Source: Arcicella aquatica
GTDB taxonomy: Bacteria; Bacteroidota; Bacteroidia; Cytophagales; Spirosomataceae
Reading direction: 5' to 3'
Length of the DNA: 64,000 nt
NCBI RefSeq assembly: GCF_034928825.1
Contig: NZ_JAYFUL010000033.1
Location: 1 to 64,000, forward strand
Shown: piece after piece, positions 51,796 through 59,863 of the stretch
Numbering within the stretch: the first letter of the stretch is position 1
Layout: each line of letters begins with the position of its first letter
Position numbers and translations under genes: made by a program
Notes under the pieces: model-generated
Database searches by the model: none
Told to the model about the DNA's origin: nothing
Seen by the model: only the letters and a program-made list of their open reading frames with translations

Positions 51796-51868
51796 TGGTA
51801 AAGGGCGGACTCGAACCGCCGACACACGGATTTTCAGTCCGATGCTCTACCAACTGAGCTACTTCACC
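51796..51868 (-). tRNA. tRNA-Phe (GAA)
   Basis: The minus strand gives a 73-nt cloverleaf. The acceptor stem GGTGAAG pairs with CTTTACC (one G-U), D-arm AGCTCAGTTGGTAGAGC, anticodon loop CTGAAAA with GAA, and T-arm GGCGGTTCGAGTCCGCC. The discriminator is A and CCA is not encoded. A perfect promoter lies 27 bp upstream and a terminator immediately downstream, so it is a single-gene transcript. Confidence 0.97.
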
Positions 51869-51894
51869 TGAATCCCGCCTGTGTTTCGGGACTG

Positions 51895-51925
51895 CAAAGG
51901 TAGGAAACTTTTTTTTAGCACCAAA
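51895..51925 (-). promoter_or_regulatory. Bacteroidota-type promoter of tRNA-Phe
   Basis: On the minus strand TTTG (51925-51922), a 19-nt spacer and TACCTTTG (51902-51895) match both consensus elements exactly. Transcription would start about 20 nt before the tRNA 5' end. Confidence 0.8.
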
Positions 51926-51978
51926 CATTTTCTAAAAATAATTTCAAAAATTTTAAAATTATTTTTCAAATAGTATGC

Positions 51979-52009
51979 TTGCATAACAAATAGAAAAACC
52001 ACATCTTTG
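51979..52009 (+). promoter_or_regulatory. Promoter-like sequence of the HdrC-like gene
   Basis: TTG at 51979-51981, a 20-nt spacer and CATCTTTG at 52002-52009 (one base off TAnnTTTG). The leader to ATG 52131 would be about 115 nt, with no recognised structure. Confidence 0.45.
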
Positions 52010-52130
52010 TAACACACAATTAATTCAGTAAATTGTTAAAAAAATCACCAGATTTTCTTTAAAATCATCAAAAAGAGGTTCTGATACATTTTAATATTAA
52101 GTAAGCTAAACAGGCTTATTTTTCTGAACT

Positions 52131-53459
52131 ATGCAAATCATTCAACAAATTCTCTTTGTAGCAGCTTTTGGTTTGGCAGCTTATTTTATTTCAAAACGCA
52201 TACAAACCATTAAAAAGACCATTCAATTGGGCAGAGCTGAAGACCGTTCGGATAATCCTTCTGAACGTTTGCAGACAATGTTACGAATAGCTTTCGGACA
52301 AAAGAAAATGTTTGACCGCCCCGTCGTCGGTATTATGCACTTTGTCATTTATGCTGGTTTCTTATTGATTAATGTAGAGGTATTGGAAATTGTACTCGAT
52401 GGTATCTTGGGTACTCACCGTGTGTTTGCTCCAGTATTAGGAAGCCTCTATCCTATCTTGATTAATTTCTTTGAAATACTGGCTTTCGGCGTATTCTCGG
52501 TTTGTCTTATATTTCTAATCCGTAGAAATATTACCAAAGTAGAACGTTTGCAAGCTGCACGCCACCGTGAACTCAATGGTTTTCCTGTAATCGATGCTAA
52601 TACTATCCTATTTGCCGAAATCATATTAATGACAGCCCTCCTCAGTATGAATGCTGTAGATAGTATTTTACAAGAACGTGGCAACGAGCATTATCATCAA
52701 GTAGGCTCTTTTGTGATTAGCTCTTTCTTGAAGCCAATCTTTATAAACTGGAACGAAACAGCCCTCATTGTTTATGAGCGCACAGCTTGGTGGTTGCATA
52801 TTCTGGGTATTTTGGGTTTTGCTTTATATGTTACTTATTCTAAACATTTACATATTTTCTTGGCGTTTCCGAATACATACTTTTCAAATTTGAAGCCTAA
52901 AGGTGAAATGTCGAATATGCCAGAAGTAACAAAGGAAGTACAAATCATGTTAGGCTTATCACAACCTGATGCGCAAGCCAGCACAGAAATTGCTCGTTTT
53001 GGTGCAAAAGACATTAAGGATTTGTCTTGGAAAAACCTGATGGATGCTTACTCCTGCACAGAGTGTGGTCGCTGTACTGCTGCTTGCCCTGCTAACATTA
53101 CAGGTAAAGCTTTGTCTCCTCGTAAAATCATGATGGATACCCGCGACCGTCTGGAGGAGGTAGGTAGAAATCTATCGGTCAATGGGGGAATCTTTGTAGA
53201 AGATGGGAAGGCCTTATACGGAGATTATATTTCTTCAGAGGAATTACGAGCTTGTACCACTTGTAATGCTTGTGTGCAAGAATGCCCTATTAATATTTCG
53301 CCTTTAGATATTATCCTGCAATTACGTCGATATCAAATTATGGAGGAGTCTAGTGCACCTGCCTCATGGAATGCTATGTTTTCTAATTTGGAAACGAACC
53401 AAGCTCCTTGGAAGTTTTCTCCTTCTGATAGATTCAACTGGGTAAATGATGTAAAGTAA
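52131..53459 (+). CDS. HdrC-like membrane iron-sulfur protein
   Basis: A 442-residue fusion. Residues 1-265 contain about five or six membrane helices of the nitrate-reductase-gamma/HdrE cytochrome b type with several His. The C-terminal half carries two 4Fe-4S sites: CTECGRCTAACP from Cys309 and CTTCNACVQECP from Cys375. It should pass electrons between the membrane quinone pool and a soluble CCG-domain partner; that partner is most likely the HdrB-like product of 56671-57483. The pair is widespread in Bacteroidota as an unassigned electron-transfer module. A promoter-like sequence lies upstream. Confidence 0.9.
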   Translation: MQIIQQILFVAAFGLAAYFISKRIQTIKKTIQLGRAEDRSDNPSERLQTMLRIAFGQKKMFDRPVVGIMHFVIYAGFLLINVEVLEIVLDGILGTHRVFAPVLGSLYPILINFFEILAFGVFSVCLIFLIRRNITKVERLQAARHRELNGFPVIDANTILFAEIILMTALLSMNAVDSILQERGNEHYHQVGSFVISSFLKPIFINWNETALIVYERTAWWLHILGILGFALYVTYSKHLHIFLAFPNTYFSNLKPKGEMSNMPEVTKEVQIMLGLSQPDAQASTEIARFGAKDIKDLSWKNLMDAYSCTECGRCTAACPANITGKALSPRKIMMDTRDRLEEVGRNLSVNGGIFVEDGKALYGDYISSEELRACTTCNACVQECPINISPLDIILQLRRYQIMEESSAPASWNAMFSNLETNQAPWKFSPSDRFNWVNDVK

Positions 53460-53487
53460 CTAGTGATTTAAGGTGTACTAATTAGTT

Positions 53488-54150
53488 ATGAATAACAATA
53501 AAATACTAATACTAGGTGCAACTGGAAGAACGGGAAAGCATCTTTTAAGCCTTGCTTTGGCAAGAGGATACGAAGTAAATATTTTAGTACGAGATATTCG
53601 AAAAATAGAAATCCAATCTGATAGGTTAAAAGTCTTTGAAGGAACACCAAGCGATTTAACAGTATTGGCAAGTGCTATCGAGAATTGTTCAATTGTAATT
53701 AGTGCATTAAATATTTCAAGAAAGTCTGATTTTCCTTGGGCTAAGTTACATACCCCCAAAGATTTCATTGAAAAATCAATTCAAAATATTCTTTGTTTGA
53801 GTAATCAATATCCTATTAAGTCACTTATTGTTATTTCAGCTTGGGGTGTTTCGGAAACAAGAAATGATATTCCATGGTGGTTTAGATTAATGATAGATTA
53901 TAGCAATATTAAGTTTGGTTATGAAGCGCATGAACAGCAAGAAAAACTAATTAAATCCTCTAATTTAAATTGGACAATAGTTCGTCCTGTGGTTTTAACC
54001 AATTTCACTAAACAACATAAAGTACACATTAGCTTAAATAGTATATCTAAACCCAGTTTGTTCATTAGTAGAAAAAACGTGGCGAGCTTCATGCTTGATA
54101 TTTTAGAAACAAAAACATTTATCCATCAAATATTAACAATTTCTGAATAA
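53488..54150 (+). CDS. NAD(P)-binding SDR-type oxidoreductase
   Basis: A 220-residue atypical SDR protein with NKILILGATGRTGKHLLSLAL at the N-terminus (GxTGxxG), VFEGTPSDLTVL and LIVISAWGVSE. It resembles the biliverdin-reductase-B/NAD(P)H-binding group. Substrate unknown. It starts 28 bp after the HdrC-like gene and its stop overlaps the start of the hydrolase gene (TAATG), so the two are translated together. The HKVHISLNSISKPS stretch has no obvious catalytic Tyr. Confidence 0.82.
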   Translation: MNNNKILILGATGRTGKHLLSLALARGYEVNILVRDIRKIEIQSDRLKVFEGTPSDLTVLASAIENCSIVISALNISRKSDFPWAKLHTPKDFIEKSIQNILCLSNQYPIKSLIVISAWGVSETRNDIPWWFRLMIDYSNIKFGYEAHEQQEKLIKSSNLNWTIVRPVVLTNFTKQHKVHISLNSISKPSLFISRKNVASFMLDILETKTFIHQILTISE

Positions 54151-55142
54151 TGAAACCATTGTTTAAGGTATTTATCATATTAATTGTCATTTGCTTTTTT
54201 GGCTATTTAATGGGTCCAAAGCCAGATGCTCCAATTATCAAAACTTACAGTTTTAATTTACCAAGTTCGTTAACCGACTTGGAAACTAAAATCAATACTG
54301 ATAAAAAAGCCGTTGTGGGCATTCGTCACGATTGTGAAGCTCGTATTATTTGGGCTGATACTGCCCAAAAAGTAAAAACTAAACTAGCCATTGTATATAT
54401 CCACGGCTTTTCGGCAAGTCAGGAAGAAGGCGACCCTGTTCATACTAATTTGGCAAAAAGATATGGAGCCAATCTATACTTGGCTCGTTTGGCTGGACAT
54501 GGTATCGATTTGGGCGATTCTACTATGAAGAATGTCACAGCAGATGATTTTATTCAATCAGCCGAAGAAGCATTAGCCATTGGCAAAAAACTGGGAGATG
54601 AAGTAATTGTGGTAGGAACGTCTTTTGGTGGAGCATTGACATTGTATTTGGCTTCGCAACATCCCGAAATTAAATCGATTGTATTGTATTCGCCTTGTAT
54701 TAAAATTTTTGACAATAATGCTGAGTTATTGGATAATCATTGGGGGCGGACTTTGGCGAAGTTAGTCACAGGTTCTGAAATACGAGATTTCCCTCCACAC
54801 AACCCTATTCATGGCAGGTATTGGAGTACACATTATCATATCAATGGTGTAATTGCTTTGCAAAATTTCTTGACGAATATCATGACGCCAACAACGTTTG
54901 AAAAAGTAAAATGTCCAACCTTTATGGGCTATTATTACAAAAATGAAGAAGAGCAAGACAAAGTAGTATCTGTACCAGCGATGTTGAAAATGTATGACGA
55001 ATTGGGTGTTCCTGCCAACGAAAAACAAAAAGTAGTTTTTCCGAATGCGGGCAATCATGTGATTGGCTCTTATGTTTTATCAAAAGACTACCAGCATGTA
55101 CAGCAAAAAACTGAAGTGTTTTTAGATAAGGTGTTGAAGTAG
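54150..55142 (+). CDS. Alpha/beta hydrolase with N-terminal membrane anchor or signal
   Basis: A 330-residue serine hydrolase. Residues 5-24 are hydrophobic (FIILIVICFFGYLMG region) and direct export or anchoring. VYIHGFSASQEEGDP forms the oxyanion region, VVGTSFGGALTLYL holds the nucleophile Ser, and GNHVIGSYV near the end the His. The lid-like region and length suggest a lipase/esterase; the substrate is unknown. It overlaps the SDR-like gene and precedes the fatty-acid-hydroxylase-type gene, which suggests a lipid-related context. Confidence 0.84.
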   Translation: MKPLFKVFIILIVICFFGYLMGPKPDAPIIKTYSFNLPSSLTDLETKINTDKKAVVGIRHDCEARIIWADTAQKVKTKLAIVYIHGFSASQEEGDPVHTNLAKRYGANLYLARLAGHGIDLGDSTMKNVTADDFIQSAEEALAIGKKLGDEVIVVGTSFGGALTLYLASQHPEIKSIVLYSPCIKIFDNNAELLDNHWGRTLAKLVTGSEIRDFPPHNPIHGRYWSTHYHINGVIALQNFLTNIMTPTTFEKVKCPTFMGYYYKNEEEQDKVVSVPAMLKMYDELGVPANEKQKVVFPNAGNHVIGSYVLSKDYQHVQQKTEVFLDKVLK

Positions 55143-55203
55143 TGGCTTACGGCTATCAGGTTTCGGTTATCAGTTCAATTTTCAAACGCTCAAATTAATC
55201 ACA

Positions 55204-56079
55204 ATGGCACCGAATCTTATTTTATATGCTGTTCCGTTTTTTATATTGACTGTAATTATTGAGGCAATTTTTATTACACGTGAACAAAAAGATTATTTAG
55301 AGGCTAAAGACTCCTTTACGTCTATGGCGTTGGGGATTGGCAATTTATTGAGCGGACTGATTTCTAAAACGGCTATTGCTTTTATCTTTTTGTATTTATA
55401 CGAAAACTTTCATGTGTTTACTTTGGATGGTTCTGCTTGGTGGATGTGGGTTTTGGCATTTTTTGCTGACGATTTTAGCTATTATTGGTTTCATCGAGAA
55501 GCACACTTGATTCGATACTTTTGGGCTTCGCATAAAGTGCATCATTCTTCTGAAAAGTATAATCTGGCAACGGCGCTTCGTCAAACTTGGACGGGCAATA
55601 TTTCGGGCTCATTTGTTTTTTACTTATGGATGCCTATTGTAGGCTTTCATCCGATAGTTATCGTGATTATGCAACAAATCAGTTTGTTATATCAATATTG
55701 GATTCATACCGAAACTATTGGAAAAATGTGGAAACCCTTTGAATTTATCTTTAATACGCCTTCGCACCATCGAGTACATCATGGCTCTGATGTGAAATAT
55801 TTAGATAAAAACTATGCAGGGATTCTAATTATCTGGGATAGAATGTTCGGCACCTTTATAGAAGAAGAGGAACGACCTACTTATGGACTGACTACTAATT
55901 TAAAAACTTATAATCCTGTAAAAATTGCCTTTAGCGAATGGATTGATATTACTAAAGACGTTTGGAAGGCTGGTTCATTAAAGAATGCTTTTAATTACGT
56001 TTTTGCTCCTCCAGGTTGGAGCCACGATGGTTCTAGAAAAACAGCGAAGCAAATGCAGGAAGAGATAAATAATAAATAA
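55204..56079 (+). CDS. Sterol desaturase / fatty acid hydroxylase family protein
   Basis: A 291-residue membrane di-iron protein. The histidine boxes are HREAH (97-101), HKVHH (110-114), His168 and HHRVHH (188-193), the full set expected for the fatty acid hydroxylase superfamily. Four or more helices surround them. Such enzymes hydroxylate or desaturate membrane lipids, or cleave ether lipids. It is 61 bp downstream of the hydrolase gene and 16 bp upstream of the nuclease-like gene. Confidence 0.92.
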   Translation: MAPNLILYAVPFFILTVIIEAIFITREQKDYLEAKDSFTSMALGIGNLLSGLISKTAIAFIFLYLYENFHVFTLDGSAWWMWVLAFFADDFSYYWFHREAHLIRYFWASHKVHHSSEKYNLATALRQTWTGNISGSFVFYLWMPIVGFHPIVIVIMQQISLLYQYWIHTETIGKMWKPFEFIFNTPSHHRVHHGSDVKYLDKNYAGILIIWDRMFGTFIEEEERPTYGLTTNLKTYNPVKIAFSEWIDITKDVWKAGSLKNAFNYVFAPPGWSHDGSRKTAKQMQEEINNK

Positions 56080-56095
56080 ACACTTATTAATAATA

Positions 56096-56527
56096 ATGGA
56101 TTTAAACGAGATTCTAACCCTAGCAAAAACTGATACTGAAAACAAAAACAAGGTTTTAATTATAGGTGAAATTACCCATGAATTATCAAATATTTTAACC
56201 CAGCAATCTGGCATTCAATTAACTAATTATCGATTTTCTATTGATGTATATGCGATAAAACATATTATTAAGAATCATGGAGTTCCAGAAATTGAAACAC
56301 CGAAAGGTCAAGTAGCTATTACAGATGCTGACTTTAACCTAATTCCAGAAATTTTACAAAATCCTGATTTAGTTTTCTATGATGGTCAAAATAAATTAGG
56401 TAAAGATGTTTTTCAATTTCAGAAAATAATTGGAGATAAATATGTAATAATTAAAGAGGTAAGAACAGGGAAAAAACAATTAGCTTTAAATTCCATGCGT
56501 ATAATAAAAAAGAACCATCATTTCTGA
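56096..56527 (+). CDS. BECR-fold (PBECR-type) nuclease-like protein
   Basis: A 143-residue protein. The arrangement AIKHIIKNHG at 53-62, then KGQVAITDADFNLIPEIL, NPDLVFYDG and KYVIIKEVRTGKKQLALNSM, follows the PBECR domains (phage Barnase-EndoU-ColicinE5/D-RelE-like nucleases): His/Lys helix, GQ..IT.D....IP.I, then a beta meander with R/K and T/S. These domains occur in phage proteins and toxins as RNases. No immunity gene, secretion domain or phage genes lie nearby. The start codon 16 bp after the desaturase-type gene suggests co-transcription. Activity is unproven. Confidence 0.7.
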   Translation: MDLNEILTLAKTDTENKNKVLIIGEITHELSNILTQQSGIQLTNYRFSIDVYAIKHIIKNHGVPEIETPKGQVAITDADFNLIPEILQNPDLVFYDGQNKLGKDVFQFQKIIGDKYVIIKEVRTGKKQLALNSMRIIKKNHHF

Positions 56528-56670
56528 CAGTTCCTTTTAAAAACAACGAGCGAGTGCCTAAAAATTAATTTTATCCCTCCTCCTAACGTCCTAAACGTTT
56601 TTGTTCATTACAAAGATAATAAATAAATTATGATTTGTCCTGTGAAATAACGAAGAAAATCAATAAAGAT

Positions 56671-57483
56671 ATGTTAAAAGAAATAGAATATAAAGTGCCT
56701 ACCATGGCAGAAATGATGAGCCTTGGCGAAACACCTGAAATATTATTTTGGGTAGGTTGTGCAGGTTCTTTTGATGACCGCTATAAAAAAGTAACCATTG
56801 CATTTACAAAAATACTGAATCACGTAGGAATAAAATTTGCCGTGCTTGGCACAGAGGAATCTTGTACTGGCGACCCTGCTCGCAGAGCGGGCAATGAGTT
56901 TCTATTTCAAATGCAAGCCACCATGAATATTCAGGTATTAGATGGATATGGTGTAAAAAAAATCGTAACGGCTTGTCCACATTGCTTTAATACCTTAAAA
57001 AATGAATATCCTGCTTTAGGTGGAAACTATGAAGTAATTCACCATGCTACTTTTTTACAACAACTGATTGATGCAGGCAAAGTAAAGGTACAAGGTGGGG
57101 GTGAATTCAATGTCGGAGTGCCGACCAGACGTAAAATCACTTACCATGATTCTTGTTATTTAGGTCGTGCCAATGATATTTATGAAGCTCCGCGCTCAGT
57201 ATTAGAAGCCTTGGATGCAGATTTGGTGGAAATGAAACGTTGCAAAACCAAAGGTTTATGCTGTGGTGCTGGCGGAGGACAAATGTTTAAAGAACCAGAA
57301 AAAGGCAAAAAGGACATTAATGTAGAACGCATTGAAGACGCTTTGGCTACAGGAGCAACCACAATCGCCGTAGCTTGTCCATTTTGCATGGTAATGATGT
57401 CGGACGGTGTAAAAAACAAAGAAAAAGAAGATTCTGTGAAAGTATATGATTTGGCTGAATTGTTATTAGAAGGGATGAAATAA
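56671..57483 (+). CDS. HdrB-like CCG-domain iron-sulfur protein
   Basis: A 270-residue soluble protein with two CCG domains of the heterodisulfide-reductase B / GlpC type. First: WVGCAGSFD, then ESCTGDPARR and ACPHCFNTL; second: YHDSCYLGR, LCCGAGGGQMF and ACPFCMVMM. These ligate an unusual 4Fe-4S cluster. It is the expected partner of the HdrC-like protein at 52131, from which it is separated here by four genes. The frame begins at TTG 56635, but ATG 56671 (MLKEIEYKVPTM) is preferred. Confidence 0.92.
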   Translation: MLKEIEYKVPTMAEMMSLGETPEILFWVGCAGSFDDRYKKVTIAFTKILNHVGIKFAVLGTEESCTGDPARRAGNEFLFQMQATMNIQVLDGYGVKKIVTACPHCFNTLKNEYPALGGNYEVIHHATFLQQLIDAGKVKVQGGGEFNVGVPTRRKITYHDSCYLGRANDIYEAPRSVLEALDADLVEMKRCKTKGLCCGAGGGQMFKEPEKGKKDINVERIEDALATGATTIAVACPFCMVMMSDGVKNKEKEDSVKVYDLAELLLEGMK

Positions 57484-57512
57484 GGAATTATTCTTCTGAA
57501 TTACTGATTTTT

Positions 57513-57545
57513 ATTGATGGCATGACTTGAAGTCATGCCATCAAT
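57513..57545. terminator. Bidirectional terminator-like hairpin
   Basis: A perfect 15-bp stem, ATTGATGGCATGACT with its complement, and a 3-nt loop (TGA) lie between the converging HdrB-like and 57550 genes. T runs are short. Confidence 0.75.
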
Positions 57546-57549
57546 AGGT

Positions 57550-57963
57550 TTAACTTTCCGTTTTTAACATCTTTTCAATTTCTTTAGCAGTTGAGCCACT
57601 ATCTGTAGTTCCAAAAATTTGACCGATTTGCGGTGAAAATAAGTACTTCTCGTTTGTTTCTGAAAACTTTACCCAATAAAAATCTAAGAAAAAAACGATT
57701 GGTTCAATACTAAAATCAACCGAGCGTAAATAAGTTTTTTTGCCTTTATAATTGGAGACATAGATACATTTTTCATCATAAGAAATGGAATTTATCTTCA
57801 TAAAAAACGTCAATCCTAGTATTGTAAAGAAGTATATAGAAACGCTTAAATCAGACATAAAAAAGTAAACTGCTTCAATAATGGAAAGCGAAAGAAACAC
57901 AAAAACTATGATTCGGTACATCCGTACTGAAGCTCTTGCTCCAATATATTTTTGTTTAGACAT
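57550..57963 (-). CDS. Small membrane protein, two helices and PH-like tail
   Basis: A 137-residue protein. Residues 15-32 and 40-56 are hydrophobic helices (IIVFVFLSLSIIEAVYFF; IYFFTILGLTFFM). The tail SISYDEKCIYVSNYKGKKTYL with VDFSIEPIVFFLDFYWVKFSE looks like the beta strands of a bacterial PH-type domain. Function unknown. It is a single gene. Confidence 0.65.
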   Translation of the reverse strand: MSKQKYIGARASVRMYRIIVFVFLSLSIIEAVYFFMSDLSVSIYFFTILGLTFFMKINSISYDEKCIYVSNYKGKKTYLRSVDFSIEPIVFFLDFYWVKFSETNEKYLFSPQIGQIFGTTDSGSTAKEIEKMLKTES

Positions 57964-58084
57964 AAGCCTTTTTCTGCGGTTTTGAATACCTAAATTAAGT
58001 CATTAGAAATAATATTTCTTTTTATTACTCAAAAGCCAAACATATATTTTATAAACATTTGATTATCAATATCATACCAACATC

Positions 58085-58115
58085 TTGGTTTGGTTTAATT
58101 TTATCCTTAACTTTG
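58085..58115 (+). promoter_or_regulatory. Promoter upstream of rlmN
   Basis: TTGG at 58085-58088, 19 nt, then TAACTTTG at 58108-58115, a perfect TAnnTTTG. The transcript would start at about 58122 and immediately meet the terminator-like hairpin at 58131-58161. Confidence 0.55.
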
Positions 58116-58130
58116 CAAAAATAACCTAAA

Positions 58131-58161
58131 GAGTAAAGACGCCAATCTTTGCTCTTTTTTT
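58131..58161 (+). terminator. Terminator-like hairpin in the rlmN leader
   Basis: GAGTAAAGA at 58131-58139 pairs with TCTTTGCTC at 58146-58154 (one wobble), followed by seven T. This is a standard intrinsic terminator, yet it lies between a good promoter and the rlmN start at 58214. Confidence 0.65.
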
Positions 58162-58213
58162 GTCGATATAAAATAATCTTACTTGACATTTGAAAGCTAA
58201 GATTGCCAAATAC

Positions 58214-59293
58214 ATGGAAACAGTAAAAATCACCAAAAAAGATATACGTAAACTATCGCTTGCTCAAATCAAAGATTTCTTGACTGAGCATGGCGAACAA
58301 GGATTCAGGGCTAAACAGATTTATGAATGGCTTTGGAAAAAATCGGTTCTGACTTTCGAAGAAATGACTAACCTTTCTAAGAAAACGCGTGAACTGTTAG
58401 AAAATAACTTTGACATCAGAGCAGTTAAAGTATCTGAAAAACAGGTAAGTTCAGACAGAACTATCAAATCGTCTTTTGAATTATTCGACCATAATTTAGT
58501 AGAAGGTGTATTGATTCCTGCTGACGATAGGATGACTGCCTGTGTTTCATCACAAGTTGGCTGTTCGTTGACCTGTAAATTCTGTGCTACGGGTTACATG
58601 GACAGGAAACGTAACCTTGACCCTGCGGAAATTTATGACCAAGTAGTATTGATTCGTGACCAAGCAGAATCGCATTATCAAACTCCTCTTACCAATATTG
58701 TGTACATGGGTATGGGCGAGCCTTTGTTGAATTATGCTAACGTATTATCATCAATCAATTATATTACTTCGCCAGAAGGCCTAGGAATGTCGCCTAAACG
58801 TATTACTGTTTCGACGGCTGGGATTGCAAAGATGATTACAAAATTGGGCGATGATGAGGTAAAATTCAATTTAGCACTTTCACTTCACGCTGCCAACGAT
58901 GTAAAGCGTAACGAGATTATGCCCATCAACGAATCGAACACACTGGAAGCGTTGAAGGATTCTTTATTGCATTTTTACAAAAAAACAGGTAGTAGAATTA
59001 CGCTAGAATACATTCTTTTCTATCGCTTTAATGATAGTTTACAAGATGCTAAAGAGCTTTGGGAGTTTGCCAGACAGTTTCCTTGTAAAATCAATATTAT
59101 TGAATATAATCCCATTGCAGAAGCAAATTATACTAATACAGACCCGCAAACACTATCAAAATTTGCTCAGTTTTTAGAAAGTAAAAACATGGTGGTAAAT
59201 GTGCGTCGCTCAAGAGGAAAAGATATTGATGCTGCGTGTGGACAATTGGCAGGAAAGAAACCGCCAGTAGTGAAAGAAGAAGTTACAGCATAA
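58214..59293 (+). CDS. rlmN: 23S rRNA (adenine2503-C2)-methyltransferase
   Basis: RlmN is a radical-SAM methylase acting on A2503 of 23S rRNA and on A37 of some tRNAs. The radical-SAM cysteines are in CSLTCKFC (Cys117, 121, 124), and the second-subclass catalytic Cys is near the C-terminus in AACGQL (Cys342). YMGMGEPLLNY and the N-terminal FRAKQIYEWLWKK match the family. The frame begins at TTG 58190; ATG 58214 (METVKITKKDI) fits better. Its 3' end overlaps the DUF456 gene on the other strand by 11 bp. Confidence 0.96.
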   Translation: METVKITKKDIRKLSLAQIKDFLTEHGEQGFRAKQIYEWLWKKSVLTFEEMTNLSKKTRELLENNFDIRAVKVSEKQVSSDRTIKSSFELFDHNLVEGVLIPADDRMTACVSSQVGCSLTCKFCATGYMDRKRNLDPAEIYDQVVLIRDQAESHYQTPLTNIVYMGMGEPLLNYANVLSSINYITSPEGLGMSPKRITVSTAGIAKMITKLGDDEVKFNLALSLHAANDVKRNEIMPINESNTLEALKDSLLHFYKKTGSRITLEYILFYRFNDSLQDAKELWEFARQFPCKINIIEYNPIAEANYTNTDPQTLSKFAQFLESKNMVVNVRRSRGKDIDAACGQLAGKKPPVVKEEVTA

Positions 59294-59777
59294 TCATAAA
59301 GTATTCGGCAATAGCCATCATGGCGAGCACTAACATTGCTAAACAAAGAATTACTTTTCCTACCATACCAGCAATAAGCCCTAAAAATGAGCCAAGCGCC
59401 GCTTTTAGGGCTTTTTCAGGAGCAGCTTTTCCAAGGATTTCACCTAAAAATGCTCCGACGAAAGCCCCAATAAATAACCCAAAGCCTGGAATAACAAACA
59501 AGCCTACCAGTAAGCCAATCGTTGAACCCCAAGCACCATACTTAGTTCCACCAAACTTTTTTGTTCCCCAAATAGGTGCATAATAATCGAAAATACTGAT
59601 AGCAATAGTAACTAAGGTAAAGAAAGTCAGTGTTTTCTTATCAAAATCTACATATTTGGAATAATGCAACATAAATAAGCCTATCAAGCTGAGTGGTGGC
59701 CCTGGCAGAGGTAAAACTGCACCAGCCAAACCCACTAAAAGGCATATTATTGAACCAATCAAGAGAACTATATCCAT
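59283..59777 (-). CDS. DUF456 family membrane protein
   Basis: A 164-residue membrane protein with about four or five helices and many glycines: LVGLAGAVLPLPGPPLSLIG, DYYAPIWGTKKFGGTKYGAWG and GLFIGAFVGAFLGEIL are the typical DUF456 features. Function unknown; proteins of this family sit alone in many genomes. It converges on rlmN with an 11-bp 3' overlap. It is downstream of the response regulator gene but separated by 86 bp. Confidence 0.9.
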   Translation of the reverse strand: MDIVLLIGSIICLLVGLAGAVLPLPGPPLSLIGLFMLHYSKYVDFDKKTLTFFTLVTIAISIFDYYAPIWGTKKFGGTKYGAWGSTIGLLVGLFVIPGFGLFIGAFVGAFLGEILGKAAPEKALKAALGSFLGLIAGMVGKVILCLAMLVLAMMAIAEYFMIML

Positions 59778-59863
59778 TTGGTTTTGAGTGATGTGTTGTG
59801 AGTTGTCTAGTACATTGGCTTAAAATTGATATACATTACTTTAAGCCTAACAACTTATTAATT

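Noticed and set aside
51459..51868. tRNA-Phe as an integration site for a Ter island
   Set aside because: The Ter array begins near the tRNA 3' end, but no integrase and no repeated tRNA 3' end was seen in the window, so an island cannot be claimed.
51653..51928. An open frame of 91 codons on the minus strand
   Set aside because: It runs through the whole tRNA-Phe gene and its promoter; a coding gene there is not credible.
59817..59847. Hairpin GGCTTAAA/TTTAAGCC as terminator of the response regulator gene
   Set aside because: Only 8 bp, 15-nt loop and no T run on the minus strand; too weak to list as a terminator.
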